From contig CAKPGC010000014.1 in the NCBI GenBank assembly GCA_934154445.1, forward strand, positions 1 to 34,878: a stretch of 34,878 nt of DNA, read 5' to 3'. The DNA is from an uncultured Clostridia bacterium. Lineage in GTDB: Bacteria > Bacillota > Clostridia > TANB77 > CAG-508. This document shows, piece after piece, positions 1 to 7,286 of the stretch. The first letter of the stretch is position 1, and every line of letters starts with the position of its first letter. A model generated the notes under the pieces. It saw only the letters and a list, made by a program, of their open reading frames with translations, did not search any database and was not told where the DNA came from. A program made the translations under genes and the position numbers.

Positions 1-60
1 CTAAAGGATTTACTGTTTACTTTTCAATGTACTTTTTGTTCTCCGTTTTGTCGGTGAACG
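1..60 (-). promoter_or_regulatory. rRNA operon leader (minus strand, operon beyond left edge)
   Basis: Read on the minus strand, the last bases before the left edge contain ACATTGAAAAGTAAACAG, which resembles the CTTTGAAAACTGAACA-type leader found just upstream of 16S rRNA genes in Firmicutes. It is preceded by a hairpin GTTCACCG-acaaaa-CGGAGAAC (one A-A mismatch) at about 36-59. Three good promoters lie directly upstream. The 16S gene itself is not in the window, so this is inferred from the leader and promoters only. Confidence 0.7.
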
Positions 61-66
61 ATTTGT

Positions 67-96
67 ATTATACTATAAATATTTTTACTTTGTCAA
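67..96 (-). promoter_or_regulatory. Consensus promoter, proximal rRNA promoter
   Basis: Minus strand TTGACA (96-91), 18-base spacer, TATAAT (72-67). Both hexamers match the sigma-A consensus exactly. Transcription would start near 60 and run leftward into the rRNA leader. Confidence 0.8.
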
Positions 97-216
97 GTGT
101 TTTTTGAAGTTTTTTGTCAAAATAAAAATTAGCAATTAGAGTTTCAATTTCTGTTTAAATCATTACTAATTTATTTGTTACTTCTTTTATTTTTTCTCTT
201 GCAAAGCACTTTATTT

Positions 217-246
217 ATAATAGCACATCTTGTCGAATATTGTCAA
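217..246 (-). promoter_or_regulatory. Second tandem promoter upstream of rRNA leader
   Basis: Minus strand TTGACA (246-241), 18-base spacer, TATTAT (222-217). It points the same way as the proximal promoter, with no gene between them. Confidence 0.7.
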
Positions 247-310
247 TAGATTTTTTAAAAAATTTTATTTTTTTTTAAAACTATTTTTTGTTCTCGCCAA
301 GTGCTTTTAT

Positions 311-339
311 ATAATATCATAATGAAGTTATAAAGTCAA
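311..339 (-). promoter_or_regulatory. Third tandem promoter upstream of rRNA leader
   Basis: Minus strand TTGACT (339-334), 17-base spacer, TATTAT (316-311). Together with the two downstream promoters it fills the gene-free stretch 1-400, as is typical of stable-RNA operons. Confidence 0.6.
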
Positions 340-359
340 TACTTTTTTATATATTTTTT

Positions 360-392
360 AAGGAATATTTATTTCCCTAAATATTCCTTTTT
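360..392. terminator. Hairpin between ldh and the rRNA promoters
   Basis: A perfect 12-bp stem (360-371 with 378-389) and a 6-base loop lie 20 bases beyond the ldh stop codon. The T-run follows it on the plus strand, not on the minus strand on which ldh is transcribed, so its use as the ldh terminator is uncertain. It may instead shield the rRNA promoters. Confidence 0.45.
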
Positions 393-410
393 ATAATTCC
401 AAATTATGGT

Positions 411-1367
411 TTATTCGTTTATTATTTTATCTATTGATTGTTCTCTCATCTCTTTTATAATTTTACAACTATTATTAAGTTTTTCTTGTTCTTCATTTGT
501 CAATTCTAATTTTAATAGTTCTCTTACTCCATCACTATTAACAATTGCTGGTACTCCAATAAATATATCATCTTGGCCATATTCATTATCTTTTAAATAA
601 GTAGAAACTGTTAAAATAGAATTATCATTATCCAAAACAGACTTAACTATTTTACTTAATGCCATTCCTATACCATAATAAGTAGCTTTCTTTTTATTAA
701 TTATTTCATAAGCTGCATCTACAACCTCTTGATGTATTCTATCTAAATCTTCTATAGGATGATTTCCATCTTTCATAACATCTTTCATTTTTTTGCATCC
801 TACATAAGCATGATTCCAAGGCACAAATGATGAGTCTCCATGTTCCCCCATTATATATGCATGAATATTTTTACTAGAAACCTTTAAGTAATCTGACATT
901 ATATAACGTAATCTTGCTGTATCTAAAACAGTTCCTGAGCCAAATACTTGATTTGTTGGAAGTCCTGATACTTTTGAAACAACATAAGTCATTAGATCAA
1001 CAGGATTACTTGCTACTATAATAACCCCGTTAAATCCACTTGCCATTATATTCTTTGTTATTTCTTTTATTATTTTTGTATTCGTTTCTGCTAATTCTAA
1101 TCTTGTTTGTCCTGGTTTTTGTGCAACCCCAGCAGTTATTACAATCACTTGTGCGTCTTTACACTCATTATAGTCTCCTGCTTTTATTATCATTTTTTGT
1201 GGTGCAAATGGCAATCCATGAGATAAGTCCATTTCTTCACCTATTGTTTTTTCTTTATCTATGTCTATTAGTACTAACTCATTTACGCCTCCCCTATTTA
1301 ACATTGAATATGCCATACTCATTCCTACAAAGCCTGTTCCAACAAGAACTACTTTTCCTTTTTTCAT
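411..1367 (-). CDS. ldh: L-lactate dehydrogenase
   Basis: NAD-dependent L-lactate dehydrogenase reduces pyruvate to lactate in the cytoplasm and re-oxidises NADH during fermentation. With the start at 1367 the protein has 318 residues, normal for the family. Visible motifs are the Rossmann glycine motif GTGFVG (residues 10-15), acidic LIDID at the end of the second strand, SNPVD, the DTARLR segment with the substrate-binding Arg, and GEHGD with the catalytic His. The loop AQKPGQTR has Gln where malate dehydrogenases have Arg, which favours lactate as product. An in-frame start at 1400 would add 11 residues; the chosen ATG begins the usual MKKGKVVLVG and has AAAGGATGG upstream, although ATG 1379 cannot be excluded. 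It is a single gene. Confidence 0.93.
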   Translation of the reverse strand: MKKGKVVLVGTGFVGMSMAYSMLNRGGVNELVLIDIDKEKTIGEEMDLSHGLPFAPQKMIIKAGDYNECKDAQVIVITAGVAQKPGQTRLELAETNTKIIKEITKNIMASGFNGVIIVASNPVDLMTYVVSKVSGLPTNQVFGSGTVLDTARLRYIMSDYLKVSSKNIHAYIMGEHGDSSFVPWNHAYVGCKKMKDVMKDGNHPIEDLDRIHQEVVDAAYEIINKKKATYYGIGMALSKIVKSVLDNDNSILTVSTYLKDNEYGQDDIFIGVPAIVNSDGVRELLKLELTNEEQEKLNNSCKIIKEMREQSIDKIINE

Positions 1368-1414
1368 ATATGTTACCATCCTTTCCCTTTTAATTAACAA
1401 ACTTTACATATTGT

Positions 1415-1443
1415 ATTATATATCTATTTTTATTTTTTTTAAA
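1415..1443 (-). promoter_or_regulatory. Putative ldh promoter
   Basis: Minus strand TTTAAA (1443-1438), 17-base spacer, TATAAT (1420-1415), 48 bases upstream of the chosen ldh start. The -10 is perfect and the -35 weak. Confidence 0.45.
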
Positions 1444-1461
1444 CATAATATCTAAAAAAAA

Positions 1462-1490
1462 TTTACTTTTTACATTTTTTGTGATATAAT
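1462..1490 (+). promoter_or_regulatory. Extended -10 promoter of the DUF4364 gene
   Basis: TTTACT (1462-1467), 17-base spacer, TATAAT (1485-1490) preceded by TGA, giving an extended -10. It lies 78 bases upstream of the ATG at 1568. Confidence 0.65.
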
Positions 1491-1567
1491 TTCAACAAAT
1501 AAAATATTATAACTTATAATGAGCCAAACAATTAACGAGTAAAGCAAGTGAAAGGAGTGTTATAAAA

Positions 1568-2110
1568 ATGTCTAGTTCAGATAATACAACTGCTTTGGCT
1601 GAAAATAAAGTTTTAATTTTATATATCTTAAATCAAATTTCAAATGGTATACTAGAAGATGGATTGTATAAAATTATTTCTTCTATAAATAATGTTAATT
1701 ACTTCTATTTTAAAGAAGTTTTAACTGATTTATTAGATTCCAAATTAGTTGGTTTATTCACTAAAGATGAAGAAGAAGAATCTGTACTAAGAATAACAAG
1801 TGAAGGAAAAAACGCACTTTCTCTTACAATTGATGTGTTACCAGGAATATTAAAATTAAAAGCTGACAATGTTTTTAAAAAGGAGTTTGCTTCTATAGCT
1901 AATGAAACTTCTATTGTAGCAGAATTTATTCCTAGAAGTGAAAACGATTATATAATTAAATGTAAGGTTATTGAAAAAAACGAAACGATATTTGAAGTAA
2001 AAACCTTTGCAGGTTCTCGCGAAAGGGCAAAAAAAATTGTAGATAATTGGAACAAAAATGCTTCTAAAATATATCCTAAAATTCTTGATATATTATTAGA
2101 AGACAAATAA
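1568..2110 (+). CDS. DUF4364 family protein
   Basis: A 180-residue soluble protein that I recognise as DUF4364, a family common in Clostridia with no firmly assigned role. The N-terminal half (about residues 10-95) is helical and resembles a winged-helix DNA-binding fold: AENKVLILYILNQ, then a recognition-like helix, then a beta wing ending in LRITSEGKNAL. The C-terminal half is a mixed alpha/beta segment. This suggests a transcription regulator; that is inference. AAAGGAG at 1551-1557 precedes the ATG by 10 bases. The gene stands alone between its own promoter and a bidirectional terminator. Confidence 0.8.
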   Translation: MSSSDNTTALAENKVLILYILNQISNGILEDGLYKIISSINNVNYFYFKEVLTDLLDSKLVGLFTKDEEEESVLRITSEGKNALSLTIDVLPGILKLKADNVFKKEFASIANETSIVAEFIPRSENDYIIKCKVIEKNETIFEVKTFAGSRERAKKIVDNWNKNASKIYPKILDILLEDK

Positions 2111-2145
2111 AAAATGTCATAAGATATTCCTTATGACATTTTTTT
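2111..2145. terminator. Bidirectional terminator between convergent genes
   Basis: A perfect 13-bp stem AAAATGTCATAAG / CTTATGACATTTT (2111-2123 with 2130-2142), 6-base loop, with T-runs on both strands. The last codons and the stop codon of the minus-strand U32 gene (ending at 2131) lie inside the stem. Confidence 0.85.
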
Positions 2146-3366
2146 TCTTCTTAATATCCATCCAGCTTCGCAACTAATTGGTAATTTCATAAATACCTTT
2201 TGGCCTTTTACTCCAGGACTAATACTATTAATTTCATCTCCTGTTTCGTAATCCCAAAGTTTATCAATTTTAAATATTTCAGGTTCTAATTGGTTTGGAA
2301 TTATTATTTCAATTGTATCTCCTACCATTAATTTATTCTTTATTTCTATTGTTGATTTTTCTTCTTCATATTTTAGTATTTTTCCACCAAATTCATATTT
2401 ATCATTATATTGTCTTCCGCTCAAGTCTTGGATGTCTTTATTTTTTCTGCCATTAAAATAGAATGTAGTAAATTCTCTTGTTTTTACTTTTTCTATTTCA
2501 TTCATATATTTTGTATAATCGTAATTCTTTGGATCTTTCATATAATCGTCAATTGCATTTCTGTATACATTTATTACACTTGCTATGTAATATTCCGTTT
2601 TTAATCTTCCTTCTATTTTTAAACTGTCTATATCCATATCGATTATTTCTGGTATTTCCTTTATTAGGCATAAATCTTTTGATGAGAATATGCTTGTTCC
2701 ATATTCACTTTCTTCTATTGGATATAATTGTCCTGGATTGTTTTTTTCTTCAGCATACAAATTATATGACCATCTACAGCTTTGTGCACAATCTCCTAGA
2801 TTTGCACTCCTTCCACACATAAAATCACTTAAGAAACATCTCCCTGAAAATGCAAAGCATATTGAACCATGTCCAAACATTTCCACTTCTAGATCTTTTG
2901 GCTTGTTTTCCATTATGTATTTTAATTGTTCTTTGTTTATTTCTCTTGCCATTATTACTCTTTTAGCTCCATTTTTATACCAGAAATTTGCATCATGTAA
3001 GCTCACTATGTTTGCTTGTGTACTCACATGTATTGGTACATTTGGTGCATATTGTTTTAATGTTTCTATTACTCCTCCATCTGCTGCTATTATTGCATCA
3101 GGTTTTACTTCATTTAGTATTTTGGCCATTTCTATTATTTCTTCGTATTTATCATCCCATGCAAATATATTTAGTGTTACATGTACTCTTTTTCCTATGC
3201 TGTGGGCATATTGTATTGTTTTTATTAAGTCATCATTGTCCATATCAGCTCTTGTTCTTAATGATAATGATGATGTTCCACAGTATACTGCGTCTGCTCC
3301 ATATTTAAATGCTGTTTTTGCTTTTTCAAATGATCCTGCTGGTGCTAATAATTCTATTTTTTTCAT
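2131..3366 (-). CDS. trhP: U32 family tRNA uridine-34 hydroxylation protein (TrhP-like)
   Basis: A 411-residue U32-family protein. Members once called collagenase-like peptidases now include TrhP, which makes 5-hydroxyuridine at tRNA position 34 from prephenate. Visible are the N-terminal LLAPAGSFEKAKTAFKYGAD (residues 6-25), MFGHGSIC, and Cys at 170, 177, 193 and 233, a plausible Fe-S ligand set; a U32 C-terminal beta domain follows from about 320. The next gene of this pathway, trmR, lies 1 kb away on the same strand; in Bacillus the two activities are encoded together (yrrM-yrrN-yrrO). A weak AAGAGG precedes the ATG. The tRNA role, rather than proteolysis or the 23S rRNA paralogue RlhA, rests on this context. 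Confidence 0.85.
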   Translation of the reverse strand: MKKIELLAPAGSFEKAKTAFKYGADAVYCGTSSLSLRTRADMDNDDLIKTIQYAHSIGKRVHVTLNIFAWDDKYEEIIEMAKILNEVKPDAIIAADGGVIETLKQYAPNVPIHVSTQANIVSLHDANFWYKNGAKRVIMAREINKEQLKYIMENKPKDLEVEMFGHGSICFAFSGRCFLSDFMCGRSANLGDCAQSCRWSYNLYAEEKNNPGQLYPIEESEYGTSIFSSKDLCLIKEIPEIIDMDIDSLKIEGRLKTEYYIASVINVYRNAIDDYMKDPKNYDYTKYMNEIEKVKTREFTTFYFNGRKNKDIQDLSGRQYNDKYEFGGKILKYEEEKSTIEIKNKLMVGDTIEIIIPNQLEPEIFKIDKLWDYETGDEINSISPGVKGQKVFMKLPISCEAGWILRRKKMS

Positions 3367-3437
3367 TTATCTTGCCTCTTTTTCTTAATATTATTATACA
3401 TAATATTATATATAGCTTTTCCATTTATGTCAATAAT

Positions 3438-3466
3438 TTGAATTTATTTTAATTTTGTGTTATAAT
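3438..3466 (+). promoter_or_regulatory. Promoter of the RelA/SpoT-like gene
   Basis: TTGAAT (3438-3443), 17-base spacer, TATAAT (3461-3466) preceded by TGT (extended -10). Transcription would start at about 3473, within the inverted repeat described next. Confidence 0.7.
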
Positions 3467-3470
3467 AATT

Positions 3471-3487
3471 TTATGTAATCTACATAA
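3471..3487. promoter_or_regulatory. Inverted repeat at the transcription start, candidate operator
   Basis: Perfect 7-bp arms TTATGTA-atc-TACATAA centred just after the -10 box of the alarmone-synthetase promoter. A dimeric repressor bound here would block initiation. No such regulator can be named from the sequence. Confidence 0.4.
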
Positions 3488-3510
3488 AAAAATATGAAAG
3501 GAAATAAAAA

Positions 3511-4374
3511 ATGGTAGAAAACGAAAATTCAACATCTCAGGCAATAAGCATTGTACCTTTTTTGTATACCTCTTCATCACTTGAAGAAGTTTTGAAAAAA
3601 TATTCTGATCAATTGCGGGATAGTAACGATTTAAAAAATTTGCTTCATGCAAACAAATTGACAGAAATCACTAATGTCTTAACGGATAATAAATTCTTGT
3701 CAATGATAAGGAAACATTACGATTCCTTATATGCATTTACAAAAAGCAGATATCCTGATCTAAAGTTCTACCTTGCTGGTAGAAGAAAGGATGTAATCGG
3801 TTCAGAAAAAAAGATAAACCTTTATCTTTCACAAAATAGAGATTTATCGGATTTCAAAGATGAATTGGCATTCAGATTTATCATTTTTGACAATAGTATA
3901 GAACTTTGTTATTCTTTACTCAAAACAGTAATCGAGTTTAATATTGAAAAGGGATTTATTCCTTGTATTGCCACAAATGTTTTTCAGACAGAAGGATTTA
4001 ATAAAACTGACTTTTCTGATATTGAATTGCCAAAAGAGTCACCTTTACCACTTGAATATCAAAAATGGGTAAAGGATTATGTATTGCATCCTAAAGAAAC
4101 TGGGTATCAGTCTTTGCATACTGTATTTCAGGATTCAAAGACCGGAAGATGTTTTGAAATTCAAATCAGAACATTTGCAATGCATATCCATGCAGAGAGT
4201 CATTCTCTTGCAGGACATGATGCTTATAAAAAGCATCGTTACTCTGATACGACAATTGAGTTTGATCGTTCAAAAATCAAAATGGCTGGCTATTCATTTG
4301 CCGAAGGTCAAGTTTTTGATTTTATAGGTTTAGAAACACCTTATCAGATAATTCAGAGAGGTCGTCCTTTCTAA
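3511..4374 (+). CDS. RelA/SpoT-domain protein, probable small alarmone synthetase
   Basis: A 287-residue protein with a RelA_SpoT nucleotidyltransferase domain (about residues 65-245), the domain that transfers pyrophosphate from ATP to GTP or GDP. Motifs follow the family order: GRRKDVIGSEKK (90-101), DELAFRFII with Asp117, ETGYQSLHT (196-204, the Tyr that stacks on the guanine) and FEIQIRT with Glu216. No HD hydrolase, TGS or ACT domain is present, so it is a synthetase-only type. About 60 residues precede the domain. AAAGGA lies 8 bases before the ATG. Rows 3721-3780 and 4141-4200 contain 21 and 22 G+C per 60, against 12-16 in two sampled neighbouring rows, and it uses TTG, CTT, ATC and one CGG codon (Arg36). 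With its own promoter and terminator it looks horizontally acquired. A toxin role (toxSAS-like) is possible but unproven. Confidence 0.8.
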   Translation: MVENENSTSQAISIVPFLYTSSSLEEVLKKYSDQLRDSNDLKNLLHANKLTEITNVLTDNKFLSMIRKHYDSLYAFTKSRYPDLKFYLAGRRKDVIGSEKKINLYLSQNRDLSDFKDELAFRFIIFDNSIELCYSLLKTVIEFNIEKGFIPCIATNVFQTEGFNKTDFSDIELPKESPLPLEYQKWVKDYVLHPKETGYQSLHTVFQDSKTGRCFEIQIRTFAMHIHAESHSLAGHDAYKKHRYSDTTIEFDRSKIKMAGYSFAEGQVFDFIGLETPYQIIQRGRPF

Positions 4375-4381
4375 AAAATTT

Positions 4382-4421
4382 CAGTCACACCAGTTTTATT
4401 TTGGTGTGACTGTTTTCTTTT
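4382..4421. terminator. Terminator between the RelA-like gene and trmR
   Basis: An 11-bp GC-richer stem CAGTCACACCA / TGGTGTGACTG (4382-4392 with 4402-4412), 9-base loop, followed by a T-rich run on the plus strand. On the minus strand a T6 run also follows, so it can serve both convergent genes. Confidence 0.85.
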
Positions 4422-5008
4422 TATTTTATTCTACTTATTGCAAGTCCATCTCCTACTTCTAAAATTTCAGTTTCAAGATTTGGATTTTCAGAAACTTCTT
4501 TTATATATTCTCTCAAGTTTCTTACTGCTGTTCTTTGTTTATGTTTATTGTAATCACTCATAACATATCCTTTATATAATATGTTATCTGCAAATATAAT
4601 TCCATTATTATTTATCATTCTTAACGCTTCTTTTAGAAAGAATGGATACTTTCCTTTTGCTGCATCTATAAATACCATATCATATTTTTCATTTAAAGTT
4701 GGTAAAATATCAATTGCATCACCCTCATAAAGTTTGATTTTGTCCTCTACTCCTACTTTTTTGAAGTTTTCTTTTGCTTCTTGAATTCTTGCTTCATCTC
4801 TTTCTATTGTGTCAATTACTCCATCTTGTGCTAAAAATTCTGAGAAGCACATTGCTGAATACCCAACTGCAGCTCCTATTTCCAATATTCTTTTTGGCGG
4901 ATTTTCTTTTAATTCTTTTTCTATAACTTCTAAAGTATCGTCCATTATTATTGGTATGTGATCTTCTAAAGCTTTTTGTTTTATTTTTTCCAATTCTGTT
5001 TTTTTCAT
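4421..5008 (-). CDS. trmR: tRNA 5-hydroxyuridine methyltransferase (TrmR/YrrM-like O-methyltransferase)
   Basis: A 195-residue class I SAM methyltransferase of the O-methyltransferase_3 type. It has the SAM-binding motif EIGAAVGYS (43-51), an acidic TIERDEAR after the second strand, FIDAAKGKY (113-121) and FADNILYKG (139-147), the last two being metal/substrate motifs of this family. TrmR methylates 5-hydroxyuridine at tRNA position 34 to 5-methoxyuridine, the step after the TrhP-like enzyme encoded nearby. The ATG overlaps the stop codon of the preceding 105-residue gene by one base (TAATG), so the two are translationally coupled and probably driven from the typA promoter. A catechol or caffeoyl-CoA methyltransferase name would fit the fold but not the context. 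Confidence 0.82.
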   Translation of the reverse strand: MKKTELEKIKQKALEDHIPIIMDDTLEVIEKELKENPPKRILEIGAAVGYSAMCFSEFLAQDGVIDTIERDEARIQEAKENFKKVGVEDKIKLYEGDAIDILPTLNEKYDMVFIDAAKGKYPFFLKEALRMINNNGIIFADNILYKGYVMSDYNKHKQRTAVRNLREYIKEVSENPNLETEILEVGDGLAISRIK

Positions 5009-5325
5009 TATCTTGTTTTTCCACCTTTATTTTGGCTATTTTTTGCAGCGTTTTCTACCCACTCGTTTACACACGTTTCAATATTTAAACCATTTTTACT
5101 AAGATAGTCAAATTTCTTCATGATTGGATCGTTTAGAATTTTTTCGACAACGTCTTTTTTCTCCATTCCACTTCTTAAATATTCTATTATTTTGCCTCTT
5201 ACATATCTCCTATTAGTTACATCATCTGATTCTGCCTTTTTTGTTTTATTCTCCATATTTTTATTAAGGTTAATAGCATATTGTGTATCTTGAGCTGCAA
5301 GTCCAGCTATATATCTTCTACTCAT
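5008..5325 (-). CDS. Hypothetical protein between typA and trmR
   Basis: A 105-residue soluble, strongly charged protein that I do not recognise. It has no signal peptide or membrane segment. The middle (about residues 40-90, RRYVRGKIIEYLRSGMEKKDVVEKIL onward in short form) looks helical, and the C-terminus is a basic, probably disordered tail (NSQNKGGKTR). AGGAG lies 11-15 bases before the ATG at 5325. It sits 18 bases after typA and overlaps trmR by one base, so it belongs to a typA-x-trmR operon of translation factors; a link to tRNA or ribosome function is inferred from position only. Confidence 0.7.
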   Translation of the reverse strand: MSRRYIAGLAAQDTQYAINLNKNMENKTKKAESDDVTNRRYVRGKIIEYLRSGMEKKDVVEKILNDPIMKKFDYLSKNGLNIETCVNEWVENAAKNSQNKGGKTR

Positions 5326-5343
5326 TGTTGTTATAACTCCTTT

Positions 5344-7158
5344 TTATTTATTTCTGTTAGCTCTCTCTCTTTCTTTAGAGTCTAATATTTTTTTTCTTAA
5401 TCTAATAGATTTTGGTGTTATTTCAACTAATTCGTCATCTTGAATAAATTCAATAGCTTTTTCAAGTGACATTTGAATTGGTGGAACTAATCTTAATGCT
5501 TCATCTGATCCTGATGCTCTAGTATTTGTTAAGTGTTTTTCTTTGCATACGTTTATTGCTAAGTCTTCTCCTCTAGAGTTTAGACCAACGATCATTCCTT
5601 CATAAACATCAACACCTGGTCCTATGAATAAGTCACCTTTATCTTGTGCATTGTATAGTCCATAAGTTACTGATTTCCCTGGCTCAAATGCAACTATTGT
5701 TCCTCTAACACGTGCTTGAATATCTCCCTTGTATGGTTCATAGCAATCAAATATGTGATTCATTGTTCCTTCACCTTTTGTATCTGTAAGGAATTCTGTT
5801 CTATACCCAATTATTCCTCTTGCAGGAATTCTGAATTCTATTTTTGTATGTCCAGCCTCTGCAGGTTCCATATTAACCATTTCTGCTTTTCTTCTTCCTA
5901 ATTTTTCAATAACATTTCCTACGCAGTCGTCTGGTACATTTACAACTAATAATTCAATTGGTTCACATTTTACTCCATTAATTTCTTTGAAGATAACTTT
6001 TGGTCTTGAAACTAATAATTCAAATCCTTCTCTTCTCATTGTTTCAATTAATACTGATAAATGTAATTCACCTCTACCTGATACTTCAAATGAATCTGGT
6101 GTTTCTCCATCTTTTACTCTTAATGATACGTTTCTTTCTAGTTCTTTGTATAATCTATCTCTTATATGTCTTGATGTTACAAATTGTCCTTCTTTTCCAG
6201 CAAATGGTCCATTGTTTACGCTAAATGTCATTGTTACTGTTGGTTCATCAATGTCTACAAATGGTATTTTTTCTGGATGTTCAAAGTCACATACTGTGTC
6301 ACCTATATTGATGTCTGATAATCCAGCAAATTCTATGATATCACCTGCTCCAACTTCTTCAACTTCTACTTTTTTAAGTCCAACGTGTGTATATAATTTT
6401 GCAATTCTTCCTTGTGTTATTTTGTCTTCTTTTCCACAGATGCTAACTGGCATTCCAATTTTCATTGTTCCTCTTTCAAGTCTTCCTATACCAATTCTTC
6501 CAACATAGTCATCATAATCTATATTTGATACTAACATTTGTGCTGGTCCTTCTACATTGCATTTTGGTGGCTCTATTGTGTTTATTATTGTTTCAAATAG
6601 GCAAGACAAATCTGTTGTCTCATCTGATAAGTCCATTTTTGCAATTCCGTTTTTTGCTGACGCATATACTACTGGGAAGTCTAATTGTTCATCTGTAGCA
6701 TTTAATTCAATAAATAATTCTATAACTTGGTCAACAACTTTTTCTGGTTGTGCTCCAGGTCTATCTATTTTGTTTATTACTACTATTGGTTTTAGTCCTA
6801 ATGCTAATGATTTTTTTAGAACTTCTCTTGTTTGTGGCATTGCTCCTTCAAATGCATCAACTAATAGTAAAACACCATCAACTGTTTTTAAAACTCTTTC
6901 TACTTCTCCTCCAAAGTCAGCATGTCCGGGTGTATCTACTATGTTTATTTTTATATCTCCATGCATTACTGATGTGTTCTTAGATAGGATTGTTATTCCT
7001 CTTTCTTTTTCTTGGTCGTTTGAGTCCATTACTCTTTCTTGTACTTGTTCATTTTCTCTGAATACATGACTTTGTTTTAGTAGTGCATCTACTAATGTTG
7101 TTTTTCCATGGTCTACGTGTGCTATTATCGCTATGTTTCTTATGTTTTTGTTGTTCAT
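5344..7158 (-). CDS. typA: Ribosome-associated GTPase TypA/BipA
   Basis: A 604-residue translational GTPase of full family length. G motifs are visible: AHVDHGKT (13-20), RGIT (53-56), DTPGHADFG (75-83) and NKID (129-132), followed by SAKNG. The GTPase domain is followed by a beta-barrel domain II, the EF-G-like domains III and V, and the BipA-specific C-terminal domain, with FPV-free but typical RGIIGYRTEFLTDTKGEG. TypA binds the 70S ribosome and assists ribosome assembly and translation under stress. GGGGT precedes the ATG by about 7 bases. It is the first gene of a typA-hypothetical-trmR operon with its own strong promoter. Confidence 0.96.
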   Translation of the reverse strand: MNNKNIRNIAIIAHVDHGKTTLVDALLKQSHVFRENEQVQERVMDSNDQEKERGITILSKNTSVMHGDIKINIVDTPGHADFGGEVERVLKTVDGVLLLVDAFEGAMPQTREVLKKSLALGLKPIVVINKIDRPGAQPEKVVDQVIELFIELNATDEQLDFPVVYASAKNGIAKMDLSDETTDLSCLFETIINTIEPPKCNVEGPAQMLVSNIDYDDYVGRIGIGRLERGTMKIGMPVSICGKEDKITQGRIAKLYTHVGLKKVEVEEVGAGDIIEFAGLSDINIGDTVCDFEHPEKIPFVDIDEPTVTMTFSVNNGPFAGKEGQFVTSRHIRDRLYKELERNVSLRVKDGETPDSFEVSGRGELHLSVLIETMRREGFELLVSRPKVIFKEINGVKCEPIELLVVNVPDDCVGNVIEKLGRRKAEMVNMEPAEAGHTKIEFRIPARGIIGYRTEFLTDTKGEGTMNHIFDCYEPYKGDIQARVRGTIVAFEPGKSVTYGLYNAQDKGDLFIGPGVDVYEGMIVGLNSRGEDLAINVCKEKHLTNTRASGSDEALRLVPPIQMSLEKAIEFIQDDELVEITPKSIRLRKKILDSKERERANRNK

Positions 7159-7230
7159 TTTTATTACCCCTTTATTTATATAAAATTATATTTTATGCTT
7201 GTTTTTCATTAAAAGTTTACTAACTTTAAA

Positions 7231-7259
7231 ATTATACTACTAAATTAAAAAAATGTCAA
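7231..7259 (-). promoter_or_regulatory. typA promoter, consensus
   Basis: Minus strand TTGACA (7259-7254), 17-base spacer, TATAAT (7236-7231). The -35 hexamer is part of the 3' arm of the plsC terminator hairpin, so terminator and promoter share bases. Confidence 0.8.
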
Positions 7260-7276
7260 CGAAATTTGACATTTTT
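7247..7276 (-). terminator. Terminator of the plsC operon
   Basis: An 11-bp stem AAAAATGTCAA / TTGACATTTTT (7249-7259 with 7266-7276), 6-base loop, 11 bases downstream of the plsC stop codon, followed by TTTTTTTAATTT on the minus strand (T-rich from the end of the stem). Confidence 0.8.
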
Positions 7277-7286
7277 ATGTTAATTG

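Noticed and set aside
97..120. Further TTGACA (minus strand, 120-115) upstream of the rRNA leader
   Set aside because: No -10 hexamer is found at 16-19 bases from it.
1040..1393. Plus-strand frames inside ldh, trhP, typA, rnr, DUF3048, uvrC and other minus-strand genes
   Set aside because: They lie opposite well-conserved genes, encode low-complexity Leu/Phe/Ser-rich sequence and lack ribosome binding sites, so they are shadows.
1385..1402. Possible Rex operator (TTGTTAA half-site) upstream of ldh
   Set aside because: Only one half-site is present; the second arm of TTGTTAA-N4-TTAACAA is missing.
3449..3652. Minus-strand frame of 67 codons over the start of the RelA-like gene
   Set aside because: It overlaps a conserved gene and its promoter and shows no family features or ribosome binding site.
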